A stretch of DNA of 64,000 bases from the NCBI GenBank assembly GCA_002373675.1, contig DFLF01000017.1, positions 124,001 through 188,000 of the forward strand, read 5' to 3'. The DNA is from Pseudobutyrivibrio sp. UBA3626. Its GTDB lineage: Bacteria; Bacillota; Clostridia; Lachnospirales; Lachnospiraceae. The notes under the pieces were generated by a model that saw only the letters and a list, made by a program, of their open reading frames with translations, had not been told where the DNA came from and did not search any database. The position numbers and the translations under genes were made by a program. Of the stretch, positions 33,147-41,308 are shown piece after piece (within the stretch, counting starts at the first letter, position 1; each line of letters starts with the position of its first letter).

Positions 33147-34484
33147 CTACCAGTGAATATATGATTTTATCTCCTCCATCCATGTATTTCCGTTTCTTCT
33201 GTGCACATCAAGAGAATTGATATGATTTCTTGCCATCTTAACAACATTTTTATCAAAGTCACATGTAACATCCTCCGGAACATATGTAGATAGCATACTT
33301 ATTATGTAGTGCTTTCCTTCATATTTGCCAAGATATATCATGACATGACCGCCTATATCAAGGATATCTCCCGGTTGCAAGATGCTAACAGCCTCATTCT
33401 TGTCATCATATCCATGTATATGCTCGATATCGGTAGCTTCTTCTATTTTCATCTGAAAGCTACTGTTACGTGGCAGTGTATATCCAAAGCAAAGGAATAT
33501 ATCTCTTATATAAGATGAACAGTCTCTAAGACCGCTTCTACCTCCCCATCCATATTCATCTCCCCATACGTGGAATGCAAGAGTCAGAATATTCTTTCTG
33601 CTTGCAGGCAGGTAACCTATACTTGCATTGCTTTTATCAATTGTTCCCACTATGTCGCTTGATAGGAAGCCTTCTTCATTTCTAGCAGGCACATAGACCT
33701 TATAATTACCTTCTTCATCTATTCCTTGAAAATGTAGCTTTGTCCCCATATAGGTCTTAACTGAATATGAGAGTCTGCTGTTAGCTTCTGCGGAATTAAT
33801 ATCAATATCGCAGTCACTTGTTACCATTACGAAACTATCATTATTAAAGTAATTATCCCACTTTTGTCTATCTTCTATAACAGCTATATTATCCTGCTTA
33901 GTCCAGCCTGTGAACTCGATTGACCTGACATAATAGTACTTATGGGTCACATCTTCTAGAAGAATTATCACAGGCGAATTCACTTTAACAAAAGTCTCTT
34001 GCAATTCGTTGTATCTAACGTCAAGTTCACTATTAGTGAATATATCTTCTGTGGGAAGGTCTTTGAATTCTGCTCCTTTTATGGTTATACCATATCGAGG
34101 CGTTACTTTTTCATCATCCGGTGGAAGATTACGATTCCTCTTATATTCTTCTAATAGCTCAGGCGAGACCTTCTTGCCATTAAGATAGAACTCTCTCGTA
34201 TCCAATCCAATCAGAGCCATCCACTCCCTAAGCCATTTGCCATCAATATTTTCATCTATTATTAGCTTAGGATTTGATAGCTCTGCATCCTTCAGACTAA
34301 GTATCTTATCCCAATCACATTTACTATTATTAAGCCAAAACTCCAAAGAATCTGTATGGCTCATGTTATTAAAGGTTGCTTCCATAGTTATTTTTTCACC
34401 CATTAATCTATCCACCAAGAGACGTCCCCAACCATCAGGCAAACTATCTGAGAACACACCAAATAAACCTTCAAAAGGATCCAC
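33147..34484 (-). CDS. NlpC/P60 cell-wall hydrolase with a HipA-derived N-terminus (445 aa)
   Basis: From about residue 33 onward the protein matches SH3-domain NlpC/P60 peptidases. There are SH3-like repeats (VNSPVIILLEDVTHKYYYV, SDIVGTIDKSNASIGYLP), then the catalytic region with cysteine in SGLRDCSSYIRDIF and histidine in DIGGHVMIYLG. The first 28 residues (PFEGLFGVFSDSLPDGWGR, LLVDRLM) instead match the N-terminal part of HipA kinases. The join lies near 34401, where a deletion probably fused a broken hipA to a hydrolase lacking its own start and signal peptide. Without a signal peptide the enzyme would stay in the cytoplasm. It may be a decaying gene, or may start at a later Met. Confidence 0.75.
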   Translation of the reverse strand: MDPFEGLFGVFSDSLPDGWGRLLVDRLMGEKITMEATFNNMSHTDSLEFWLNNSKCDWDKILSLKDAELSNPKLIIDENIDGKWLREWMALIGLDTREFYLNGKKVSPELLEEYKRNRNLPPDDEKVTPRYGITIKGAEFKDLPTEDIFTNSELDVRYNELQETFVKVNSPVIILLEDVTHKYYYVRSIEFTGWTKQDNIAVIEDRQKWDNYFNNDSFVMVTSDCDIDINSAEANSRLSYSVKTYMGTKLHFQGIDEEGNYKVYVPARNEEGFLSSDIVGTIDKSNASIGYLPASRKNILTLAFHVWGDEYGWGGRSGLRDCSSYIRDIFLCFGYTLPRNSSFQMKIEEATDIEHIHGYDDKNEAVSILQPGDILDIGGHVMIYLGKYEGKHYIISMLSTYVPEDVTCDFDKNVVKMARNHINSLDVHRRNGNTWMEEIKSYIHW

Positions 34485-34542
34485 ATTGGGAATAAATACT
34501 TTCTTTTCAAGAGGCAGAGAAAAGCTTCTTAGCTTTGTTCAT
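34401..34542 (-). pseudogene. hipA remnant (toxin kinase), frameshifted and truncated
   Basis: The original start ATG at 34542 overlaps the hipB stop and encodes MNKAKKLFSAS before a stop at 34507. In another frame, the recognisable HipA segment FEGLFGVFSDSLPDGWGRLL continues to about 34401 and then changes into hydrolase sequence. The catalytic kinase core is absent. The toxin is therefore dead, while the antitoxin gene upstream is intact. Confidence 0.7.
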
Positions 34543-34807
34543 TAATTACCTCCTCAATAGACATAAATGGAACATTAGAAAAAAGCTTATCCAACTCGTC
34601 TTCAAGTTCTAGAGCTATAGCTATCTTAGATAGTGATAATAAGGATATCTCACCAGTTTGTTCAAAACGTTTTATTGATCCGAAACTAACTCCCGACCTT
34701 ATTGACAACTCTTTTTGAGAAATCTTATACCTCTTTCTAATAGTCTTTAGCCTATTAGCAATTCCATTATTAATTTCTATTGGTGTCTTTTGTTCTGTAT
34801 CTATCAT
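34529..34807 (-). CDS. HipB-like XRE-family repressor/antitoxin (92 aa)
   Basis: A helix-turn-helix spans about residues 15-70 (RLKTIRKRYKISQKELSIRSGVSFGSIKRFE). The C-terminal tail (LDKLFSNVPFMSIEEV) is typical of HipB partners. The stop overlaps the old hipA start, the standard hipBA arrangement. ATG 34807 is chosen, since the longer frame to 34843 begins with TTG and has no ribosome-binding site. A 20-bp palindrome 40 nt upstream and a matching half-site over the start codon are likely its operator. It is now an orphan antitoxin. Confidence 0.8.
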   Translation of the reverse strand: MIDTEQKTPIEINNGIANRLKTIRKRYKISQKELSIRSGVSFGSIKRFEQTGEISLLSLSKIAIALELEDELDKLFSNVPFMSIEEVINEQS

Positions 34808-34866
34808 GGATAATATTTTAGCACTTCTGTTGTAAAATTGCAATAAATGGATAATATATTATCCAT
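34806..34866. promoter_or_regulatory. Operator of the HipB-like gene
   Basis: ATGGATAATATATTATCCAT (34847-34866) is a perfect 20-bp palindrome. The half-site ATGGATAATA recurs at 34806-34815, across the start codon. The half-site spacing is about 41 bp, close to four helical turns. Direct binding is inferred from the HipB family, whose members bind palindromes of this kind. Confidence 0.65.
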
Positions 34867-34869
34867 ATT

Positions 34870-35232
34870 TTACTCTGTAGGCACGACACTTGTTATCTTA
34901 GCATTTCCATCTAAATCTTCGTATATTGTAACAATAACTTTCGTGTCTGGAGCATTCTCAGCTGAGGTATGTTCGTTACAAAGGAATCTATAATTCATTC
35001 CTGCTACAACCTGCGTCTCTAGTAACTTAATTGGCTCATAAGATAGCCCATCTATAGTACCTAATGCCTTATTAAATAACTCCCTGTGTTCATTAGTTAT
35101 TGTTCCATCCTCTACCTTAGTCCATCCACCTGCAGTCGTCTCCTCCTGCCTAGAACATCCAGAACAAGATGACATTGATAATGCGCATATCACAATTAAG
35201 AAGCATATAATTAGTTTCTTAAGATTCTTCAT
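34870..35232 (-). CDS. Lipoprotein with a cystatin-like QVVAG motif (120 aa)
   Basis: The signal peptide MKNLKKLIICFLIVICAL ends in a lipobox-like MSSC with a second CSGC, so the protein is lipid-anchored outside the cell. The mature part (about 90 aa) has GGWTKVEDGTIT, a helix with LFNKAL, and YEPIKLLETQVVAGMNYRFL, then beta strands VIVTIYEDLDG. The helix-strand-strand order and the QVVAG hairpin are those of the cystatin fold, in which this loop enters the active site of papain-like proteases. It may inhibit proteases, or simply use the fold. It is monocistronic, with AAGGAG upstream. Confidence 0.8.
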   Translation of the reverse strand: MKNLKKLIICFLIVICALSMSSCSGCSRQEETTAGGWTKVEDGTITNEHRELFNKALGTIDGLSYEPIKLLETQVVAGMNYRFLCNEHTSAENAPDTKVIVTIYEDLDGNAKITSVVPTE

Positions 35233-35351
35233 AGTGTTCTCCTTATATACGTTAATATAAACTTATTAGTTTAACCCATATTATGTATTTGAAATTATTA
35301 TAACATCCATAGTCTTTTTTCATAAGGCAATAAAACCAGTAACACTTTCTA

Positions 35352-35360
35352 TGTTATAAT
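35352..35360 (+). promoter_or_regulatory. Extended -10 promoter directly upstream of a start codon
   Basis: TGTTATAAT ends at 35360, so the start point should fall about 7 nt later, at or next to the ATG at 35368. No ribosome-binding site lies between. The message is therefore probably leaderless. Confidence 0.6.
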
Positions 35361-35367
35361 CATTTCT

Positions 35368-36285
35368 ATGAGAGAAAAAATAAAAATAATAACTGCAAAT
35401 AAATATTTTAAAGAGCGATTTGGGCAAAAAGTCTATAAGCTCTCTCTTGATGCCGGTTGTACCTGCCCTAACAGAGACGGAACACTAGGAATAAGAGGCT
35501 GTATTTTCTGCAGTAATGGTGGTTCTGGAGAATTCGCTGCCAGTAGAAATAAATCTATAACTTCGCAGATCGAAGAAGCAAAAGAACGTGTGGAATCTAA
35601 GATGCCAAAAGATTCTACTTCCAACAAATATATAGCCTACTTTCAGGCATTTACCAACACATATGGAGACGCCAAAGAATTGAAGGCAAAATACTTAGAA
35701 GCAGCAAAGTGTCCTGATATAGTGGCTTTATCAATCGCAACCAGACCAGACTGTATAAGTGACGATATTCTTGACATAATATCTGATATAAATAAGACCT
35801 GCCCCGTATTTATAGAATTAGGTCTGCAGACTATTCATGAAGACACAGCAGAATACATTCGTCGAGGTTATAAACTAGACATATATGAAGATGCTATAAG
35901 AAGGCTTGATGAACGAAGTATTGATGTTATAACCCATATTATAATTGGGCTACCAAAAGAATCAGAAGAAATGATGCTTCAGAGTGTAGAATACGTTAAA
36001 GATATATCTGAGAAATGTGAAAATATCACTTGCGGAATCAAACTCCAACTCCTTCACGTCCTTAAAGGCACCGATCTTTTAAAAGATTATAATAAGGGTG
36101 TCTTTGAAGTATTAACCCTTGAAGAATATGTGGATATTATATATAAATCCCTCGCCATTCTTAAGGATAAAGTCGTCATACACAGACTTACTGGAGACGG
36201 AGACAAGAAACTTCTTGTAGCCCCTCTTTGGTCTGCTAATAAGAAACTTGTGATAAATGAATTATCCAAGTGTTATTATGTATAA
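35368..36285 (+). CDS. Radical SAM protein, TIGR01212 (YhcC-like) family (305 aa)
   Basis: The family start (KYFKERFGQKVYKLSLDAGCTC) and the iron-sulfur motif (CTCPNRDGTLGIRGCIFC) identify it. The radical SAM barrel continues with FQAFTNTYGD, SIATRPDCISDDIL, LGLQTIHEDTAEYIRRG and HIIIGLPKE. The function in vivo is unsettled. Start ATG 35368 fits the family N-terminus although no ribosome-binding site is present, consistent with a leaderless message. The GH5 gene follows by 18 nt with its own AAGGGGAA site. Confidence 0.9.
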   Translation: MREKIKIITANKYFKERFGQKVYKLSLDAGCTCPNRDGTLGIRGCIFCSNGGSGEFAASRNKSITSQIEEAKERVESKMPKDSTSNKYIAYFQAFTNTYGDAKELKAKYLEAAKCPDIVALSIATRPDCISDDILDIISDINKTCPVFIELGLQTIHEDTAEYIRRGYKLDIYEDAIRRLDERSIDVITHIIIGLPKESEEMMLQSVEYVKDISEKCENITCGIKLQLLHVLKGTDLLKDYNKGVFEVLTLEEYVDIIYKSLAILKDKVVIHRLTGDGDKKLLVAPLWSANKKLVINELSKCYYV

Positions 36286-36303
36286 ATATAAGGGGAAGTT
36301 ATC

Positions 36304-37845
36304 ATGAAAGATTTTATTAAAAACCACAAAAAAGCTAGCATTATAACAGCTATTATACTTGGCATTATATTAATTGCCTTAATTATAATTGCAATTTACA
36401 GAGGAGTAAGCGGACATTGGCCATGGTCTAAATCTTCAGACAATGAAAGCTCTAACATAGCTTCTAATAATTACGATGATATTCGCAATTTCAAAGGTCT
36501 TGTCGTAACATTTGAAAAGGTAAACGATTGGCAAAGTAATGGCTACTACGCACAATTTAATGTTAACGTAGAAAACCATAACAATCCTGAGATTACTTCA
36601 TGGAAATTCTCTATTCCAACCGAATCAAAAGTCGAGAAGGACAATGCCTGGAATTGTAACCTTGATATAAATGACAAACTAAGTATAAGTAACGTTGACT
36701 ACAATGGGACAATTGGAAACAATCAAACAATATCTGATGTGGGAATGATTCTTAAAGCAGCCAGCGATTCTGATTTAGATGTATTATCTGGCACATATAT
36801 AATAGATAATACAACAGGACTTGGCAGACTTCTTACAAAAGAAGAACTAAAAGCTCTTCGAGAAGGTCCTGCTAATCCTAATAGTAATACAACTGCTATG
36901 CAGAAAGTAGAACCTGTAGCGCCAAAACAACCAGAAACAGGCACACCTCTTTCTAATCATGGTGCCCTTAAAGTAAATGGTGTAGATCTGGTAGATTCTA
37001 ACGGCAGCAAGTATCAGTTGAAAGGCGTATCAACTCATGGTATTCAGTGGTTCCCAGAATATGTCAACGAAGGTGCCTTTAAGTGTCTTAGAGACAATTG
37101 GGGAGCTAACGTTGTAAGACTTGCTATGTATACAGATGAAGGTGGATATTGTGCCGGTGGGGATAAAGCAAAGCTTGAATCAGTAATAGATAAGGGAGTA
37201 AATGCTGCTACTAACCTTGGAATGTATGTAATAATTGATTGGCACATCTTACATGATAATAATCCAATGCAACATCAACAAGAAGCCATCGACTTCTTCT
37301 CTCGCATGTCTGCAAAATATGCTAATAATTCTAATGTATTATATGAGATATGCAATGAACCAAATGGTGGCACCTCATGGAATACAATAAAGGAATATGC
37401 AGATTCTGTAATACCAGTAATCAGAGGAAATAATAAGGATGCTATTGTACTTGTTGGAACCCCAACCTGGTCGCAAGATGTGGACTTAGTAGCATCTAAC
37501 CCTCTTAGCTTTGAAAATGTTATGTACACTTTACATTTCTATGCAGGAACCCACAAGGATAATATACGAAGCAAACTCACTAAAGCTAGAGAAGCAGGCA
37601 CACCAGTATTCATATCAGAATTCTCTATATGTGATGCCTCTGGTAATGGTGGTATTGATTACAACTCTGCTGACACCTGGAAAAGTCTTATAAAAGATAC
37701 CAATGTATCATTTGTAGGCTGGTCCCTATGTAATAAGAATGAGACATCAGCATTATTAAAGCCAAGTTGTCAATCAACAGATAATTTCACAGATAACGAT
37801 TTATCAGATACAGGTGCTTATCTAAAAGCATTTATCTTAGAGTAA
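36304..37845 (+). CDS. Membrane-anchored endoglucanase, GH5 with N-terminal CBM2-like domain (513 aa)
   Basis: A transmembrane helix (about 10-31) serves as an uncleaved anchor. A CBM2-like carbohydrate-binding domain follows (about 55-175, with VTFEKVNDWQSNGYYAQFNV, NPEITSWKFSIP and WNCN). The GH5 catalytic domain (about 225-505) begins LKVNGVDLVDSNGSKYQLKG. The acid/base glutamate lies in VLYEICNEPNGG and the nucleophile in PVFISEFSICDASG, with IIDWHILHDN as a substrate-site strand. It should cut beta-1,4-glucan at the cell surface. The length is normal. It is the second gene after the radical SAM gene, but the two probably have separate functions. Confidence 0.93.
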   Translation: MKDFIKNHKKASIITAIILGIILIALIIIAIYRGVSGHWPWSKSSDNESSNIASNNYDDIRNFKGLVVTFEKVNDWQSNGYYAQFNVNVENHNNPEITSWKFSIPTESKVEKDNAWNCNLDINDKLSISNVDYNGTIGNNQTISDVGMILKAASDSDLDVLSGTYIIDNTTGLGRLLTKEELKALREGPANPNSNTTAMQKVEPVAPKQPETGTPLSNHGALKVNGVDLVDSNGSKYQLKGVSTHGIQWFPEYVNEGAFKCLRDNWGANVVRLAMYTDEGGYCAGGDKAKLESVIDKGVNAATNLGMYVIIDWHILHDNNPMQHQQEAIDFFSRMSAKYANNSNVLYEICNEPNGGTSWNTIKEYADSVIPVIRGNNKDAIVLVGTPTWSQDVDLVASNPLSFENVMYTLHFYAGTHKDNIRSKLTKAREAGTPVFISEFSICDASGNGGIDYNSADTWKSLIKDTNVSFVGWSLCNKNETSALLKPSCQSTDNFTDNDLSDTGAYLKAFILE

Positions 37846-37848
37846 AAG

Positions 37849-37876
37849 AAATGCCCAACTAATAAGTAGGGCATTA
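37849..37876. terminator. Bidirectional terminator between the GH5 gene and purD
   Basis: AATGCCC and GGGCATT pair around a 12-nt loop, with A-rich and T-rich flanks. Confidence 0.75.
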
Positions 37877-37907
37877 TCTCTACATTTACATTCTTTATAT
37901 ATACAAT

Positions 37908-39179
37908 CTATACTTCATCAAGGGCTTTACCAATGTCACTTCTCATATATTTATTATCGAAGTTAACCCAGGAAGTTGCATCATAAGCTTTCTTACGAGC
38001 TGTAATCAAATCATCACCCTTAGCAGTAACACCTAATACTCTACCACCATTAGTAATAAAGTTATTATCCTCGTCAAATGCTGTTCCTGCATGGAAACAA
38101 TAATATTCTTCATTATCAAACTTATCAAGTCCAGTTATCTTATATCCTTTCTCATAAGATACTGGATATCCCTTTGATGCAAGAACAACACATACTGCTG
38201 CATTATCCTCAAACTCAAGATCAATTTTATCAAGAGTACCATCAACACAAGCCTCCATAACATCAATAATATCATTCTTCATACGAGGAAGAACTACCTG
38301 TGCTTCAGGATCGCCAAATCTTGCATTATACTCTAGAACCTTAGGACCATCTTCTGTTAGCATAAGACCGAAGAATATAACACCTTTAAATGGTCTGCCT
38401 TCTTTTGCCATAGCATCAACTGTTGCCTGGTAAATGTACTTCTTACAGAATTCATCTACTTCATCTGTGTAAAACGGAGATGGGCTAAATGTTCCCATTC
38501 CACCAGTATTAAGACCTGTATCTCCATCCCCTGCTCTCTTGTGATCTTGAGAAGAAGACATAATCTTAATTGTCTTACCATCGCAGAAAGAAAGAACTGA
38601 CACCTCACGACCTGTCATAAACTCTTCTACAACCATAGTATTTCCAGCATTACCAAACTTCTTATCTTCCATAATAGTCTTAACACCTTCTAGAGCTTCA
38701 TCAAGTGTATTACAGATAAGAACTCCTTTTCCAAGAGCTAGGCCATCCGCCTTAAGAACTATTGGCATCTTCGCCTTCTTAATATATTCTATTGCATCAC
38801 CGGCATTATCAAAATTCTCATAAGCTGCTGTAGGGATATTGTATTTCTTCATCAAATCTTTAGAGAAAGCCTTACTTCCCTCTAAGATTGCTGCTGCCTT
38901 ATTAGGACCGAATACTTTAAGACCTCTTGCTTCGAATACGTCTACAACACCACCAACAAGAGGGTCGTCCATTCCTATAATCGTAAAATCAATATTGTTA
39001 TCCTTTGCGAAGTCAGCTAAGGCATCGAACTCCATTGCTTTGATAGGAACAAGCTCTGCAAGCTCAGATATTCCGGCATTGCCCGGTGCGCAATATATCT
39101 TGTCTACTCTCTTAGACTTGGACACAGCCATACATATGGCATGCTCTCTACCGCCACTTCCTACAACTAATACTTTCAT
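37908..39179 (-). CDS. purD: Phosphoribosylamine-glycine ligase
   Basis: PurD (423 aa) joins glycine to phosphoribosylamine using ATP, the second step of purine synthesis. MKVLVVGSGGREHAICMAV, PGNAGISELAE, the ATP-grasp segments KADGLALGKGVLIC and VVEEFMTGREVSVLSF, and the metal/substrate region VLEYNARFGDPEAQVVLPR are present. GAAGGAGA precedes the ATG. It is the last gene of purEMND, but 434 nt of structured non-coding DNA (elements A and G) separate it from purN. Confidence 0.97.
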   Translation of the reverse strand: MKVLVVGSGGREHAICMAVSKSKRVDKIYCAPGNAGISELAELVPIKAMEFDALADFAKDNNIDFTIIGMDDPLVGGVVDVFEARGLKVFGPNKAAAILEGSKAFSKDLMKKYNIPTAAYENFDNAGDAIEYIKKAKMPIVLKADGLALGKGVLICNTLDEALEGVKTIMEDKKFGNAGNTMVVEEFMTGREVSVLSFCDGKTIKIMSSSQDHKRAGDGDTGLNTGGMGTFSPSPFYTDEVDEFCKKYIYQATVDAMAKEGRPFKGVIFFGLMLTEDGPKVLEYNARFGDPEAQVVLPRMKNDIIDVMEACVDGTLDKIDLEFEDNAAVCVVLASKGYPVSYEKGYKITGLDKFDNEEYYCFHAGTAFDEDNNFITNGGRVLGVTAKGDDLITARKKAYDATSWVNFDNKYMRSDIGKALDEV

Positions 39180-39209
39180 ATTCTATCTCCTTCTATATGT
39201 CTATATTAC

Positions 39210-39343
39210 GGAATATCCCTATATATAATATCTCGGGCACGCTCTCGCTGCCTTCGCCTCGCAGCGGTACTAAACTCATACTTCGTATTCGTTAAGTACC
39301 GGCGGTCTCAGAGCACCCTAGATATTACATATAGGAATATTCC
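39210..39343 (-). ncRNA. Structured element G in the purN-purD interval
   Basis: The outer arms GGAATATCCCTATAT (39210) and ATATAGGAATATTCC (to 39343) are near-perfect complements extending through TAATATCT / AGATATTA. Inside are two hairpins, CGCTGC / GCAGCG (39246 / 39261) and GGTACT / AGTACC (39266 / 39295) with inner ATAC-ttc-GTAT. Together they give a three-way junction. It begins 30 nt upstream of purD. Function is unknown; it could be RNA regulation or a mobile palindrome. Confidence 0.55.
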
Positions 39344-39368
39344 TTGCTATACAATAATAATTGTAGCG

Positions 39369-39603
39369 CTAACTACTCATATGTAATATATTCCCTTACG
39401 ATTTTACTCAAGCGCTTAGTATATGTTAGTAATTGAGCTTGCGGGAAACGAGTGCCACGGATGGCACGAGTAGGCACAACCTGACCGGACGAAACGATTT
39501 GTGCCGATTCCCGCCCAATCTTCTCTTAGAACTAAAATCAATTACTTACATATACTCAGCGAAGAGTAGTTAGTAAGGAGATATATTATATATGGGTAGT
39601 TAG
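39369..39603 (-). ncRNA. Structured palindromic element A (235 nt)
   Basis: Two arms of about 67 nt, 39369-39436 and 39538-39603, pair along most of their length (for example CTAACTAC at one end, and GAGTATATG..AGTAATTGA near the centre). The 101-nt central domain has GCGGGAA / TTCCCGC (39441 / 39508) enclosing GTGCCA-CGGA-TGGCAC (39452-39467) and GGCACAA / TTGTGCC (39473 / 39499), with GGACGA (39487) in the last loop. It starts 10 nt after the purN stop. Element B (45267-45503) has the same architecture and nearly the same length with different arm sequences. The direction of transcription is assumed from the host operon; the motifs above are written on the plus strand. Confidence 0.6.
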
Positions 39604-39613
39604 CCAGCACTCA

Positions 39614-40198
39614 TTATCCGTTAGCCAACATATCAATAGCCTTAGGAAGTATCACCCACTCTGCCTCTTCCATAACTCTTCTTTGCAACACTTCAGGTGT
39701 ATCGCCATCCTTCACTTCAACAGCCTTCTGTAAGATAATAGGCCCAGTATCAGTTCCTTCGTCTACGAAGTGCACTGTTGCACCGGTGACCTTAACTCCA
39801 CGATTAAGCGCCGCTTCATGAACCTTAAGTCCATAATAACCTTTACCGCAGAATGAAGGAATAAGTGATGGATGTATATTAATAATCTTTCTTTCGTATT
39901 TTGCAACCATTTCAGCCGGGATATTAACAAGAAAGCCTGCAAGAACTATTAAATCAGGATTTACTTTATCTATTTCTTCCACCAAAGCCTTGTTAAATTC
40001 ATCTCTCGAATCATAGTCTTTAGGTGAGATGCACTTACCTTCAATCCCATTATCCTTAGCTCTAGTCAGAGCATAGGCTCCGGCGTTGTTACTTACAACT
40101 TCCACAATCCTCGTATTTCTTATTGTATTATTCTTAATGCCGTCTATAATAGCCTGCAAATTAGTTCCGCCACCCGACACTAGCACAACAATTCTCAT
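39614..40198 (-). CDS. purN: Phosphoribosylglycinamide formyltransferase
   Basis: PurN (194 aa) transfers a formyl group from 10-formyltetrahydrofolate to GAR. MRIVVLVSGGGTNLQAIIDG, the catalytic region INIHPSLIPSFCGKGYYGLKVHEA and GATVHFVDEGTDTGPII are the family hallmarks. The length is normal. It lies 76 nt after purM, and element A begins 10 nt after its stop. Confidence 0.97.
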   Translation of the reverse strand: MRIVVLVSGGGTNLQAIIDGIKNNTIRNTRIVEVVSNNAGAYALTRAKDNGIEGKCISPKDYDSRDEFNKALVEEIDKVNPDLIVLAGFLVNIPAEMVAKYERKIINIHPSLIPSFCGKGYYGLKVHEAALNRGVKVTGATVHFVDEGTDTGPIILQKAVEVKDGDTPEVLQRRVMEEAEWVILPKAIDMLANG

Positions 40199-40274
40199 AA
40201 AATATAGATTTCCTCCCTATTGATTCACGCCTCAACAAGCACATTTCCACTGTAAATCATGAATATTTCACTGA

Positions 40275-41300
40275 TTATATAAGTTCAACATCTTTGCTTC
40301 CGGATTTTACATATCCCACTTCATATGCCTTCTCACCGGCACTCTCAATCGCAGATATAACCTTATCAACGTCTGACTTACCTACTGCGATTACCATTCC
40401 AAGTCCCATGTTAAATGTGTTATACATCATTTCCTCTGCAATATTCCCTGTCTTCTTAATCAAATCAAAAATCGGCGGTACATCGTAGGAATCCTTCTTT
40501 ACAACAGCAGTTACATTATCAGGTAACATTCTTGGGATATTCTCATAGAATCCACCACCTGTTATGTGAGAGCAACCATGAATCCTAACCCCTGCATCCT
40601 TAATGGCCTTAAGCGCCTTCACATATATAATAGTCGGACGAATGAGTGCCTCGCCAAGTGTCTCCCCAAGCTCGTCATAATATGTATTAAGGCTTTCCTT
40701 CGTCATTTCAAATACATTTCTTACAAGAGAAAAACCATTAGAATGAACGCCCGAAGAAGCAATACCGATAAGGACGTCACCATCAGCAATCTCTTCTCCT
40801 GTAATTATGTCCTTTCTATCACATACGCCAACAGAGAATCCTGCAAGGTCATAATCGTCTTCCGGCATAAGACCGGGATGTTCTGCTGTCTCGCCACCGA
40901 TAAGGGCACAACCGGACTGCTTACAGCCTTCGGCAACACCACTTACAATCGTTGCTATCTTCTCAGGATAATTCTTGCCACAGGCAATATAATCTAAGAA
41001 AAATAACGGCTCTCCGCCTGCGCATGCCACATCATTTACACACATAGCAACGGCGTCAATACCAATCGTATCATGCTTATCCATTAGAAATGCCAATTTA
41101 ACCTTGGTTCCGCATCCATCCGTTCCCGAAAGAAGAACAGGATCTTCCATATCCTTAATACCTGCCATGGAAAATGCACCTGAGAAGCCTCCCAAGCCTC
41201 CTAGAACCTCCGGTCTCATAGTCTCCTTAACACTGGCTTTCATTAATTCAACAGACTTGTAGCCTGCTTCAATATCTACACCTGATGATTTGTAATCCAT
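40275..41300 (-). CDS. purM: Phosphoribosylformylglycinamidine cyclo-ligase
   Basis: PurM (341 aa) closes the imidazole ring to form AIR. DYKSSGVDIEAGYKSVELMK, SGTDGCGTKVKLAF, GGETAEHPGLMPEDDYDLAGF and ITGGGFYENIPRMLP are all present. It follows purE by 8 nt. Confidence 0.97.
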   Translation of the reverse strand: MDYKSSGVDIEAGYKSVELMKASVKETMRPEVLGGLGGFSGAFSMAGIKDMEDPVLLSGTDGCGTKVKLAFLMDKHDTIGIDAVAMCVNDVACAGGEPLFFLDYIACGKNYPEKIATIVSGVAEGCKQSGCALIGGETAEHPGLMPEDDYDLAGFSVGVCDRKDIITGEEIADGDVLIGIASSGVHSNGFSLVRNVFEMTKESLNTYYDELGETLGEALIRPTIIYVKALKAIKDAGVRIHGCSHITGGGFYENIPRMLPDNVTAVVKKDSYDVPPIFDLIKKTGNIAEEMMYNTFNMGLGMVIAVGKSDVDKVISAIESAGEKAYEVGYVKSGSKDVELI

Positions 41301-41308
41301 ATATCCTC

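Noticed and set aside
39369..39603. Retron or diversity-generating element for the palindromes A and B
   Set aside because: No reverse transcriptase or template/variable repeats occur anywhere in the window.
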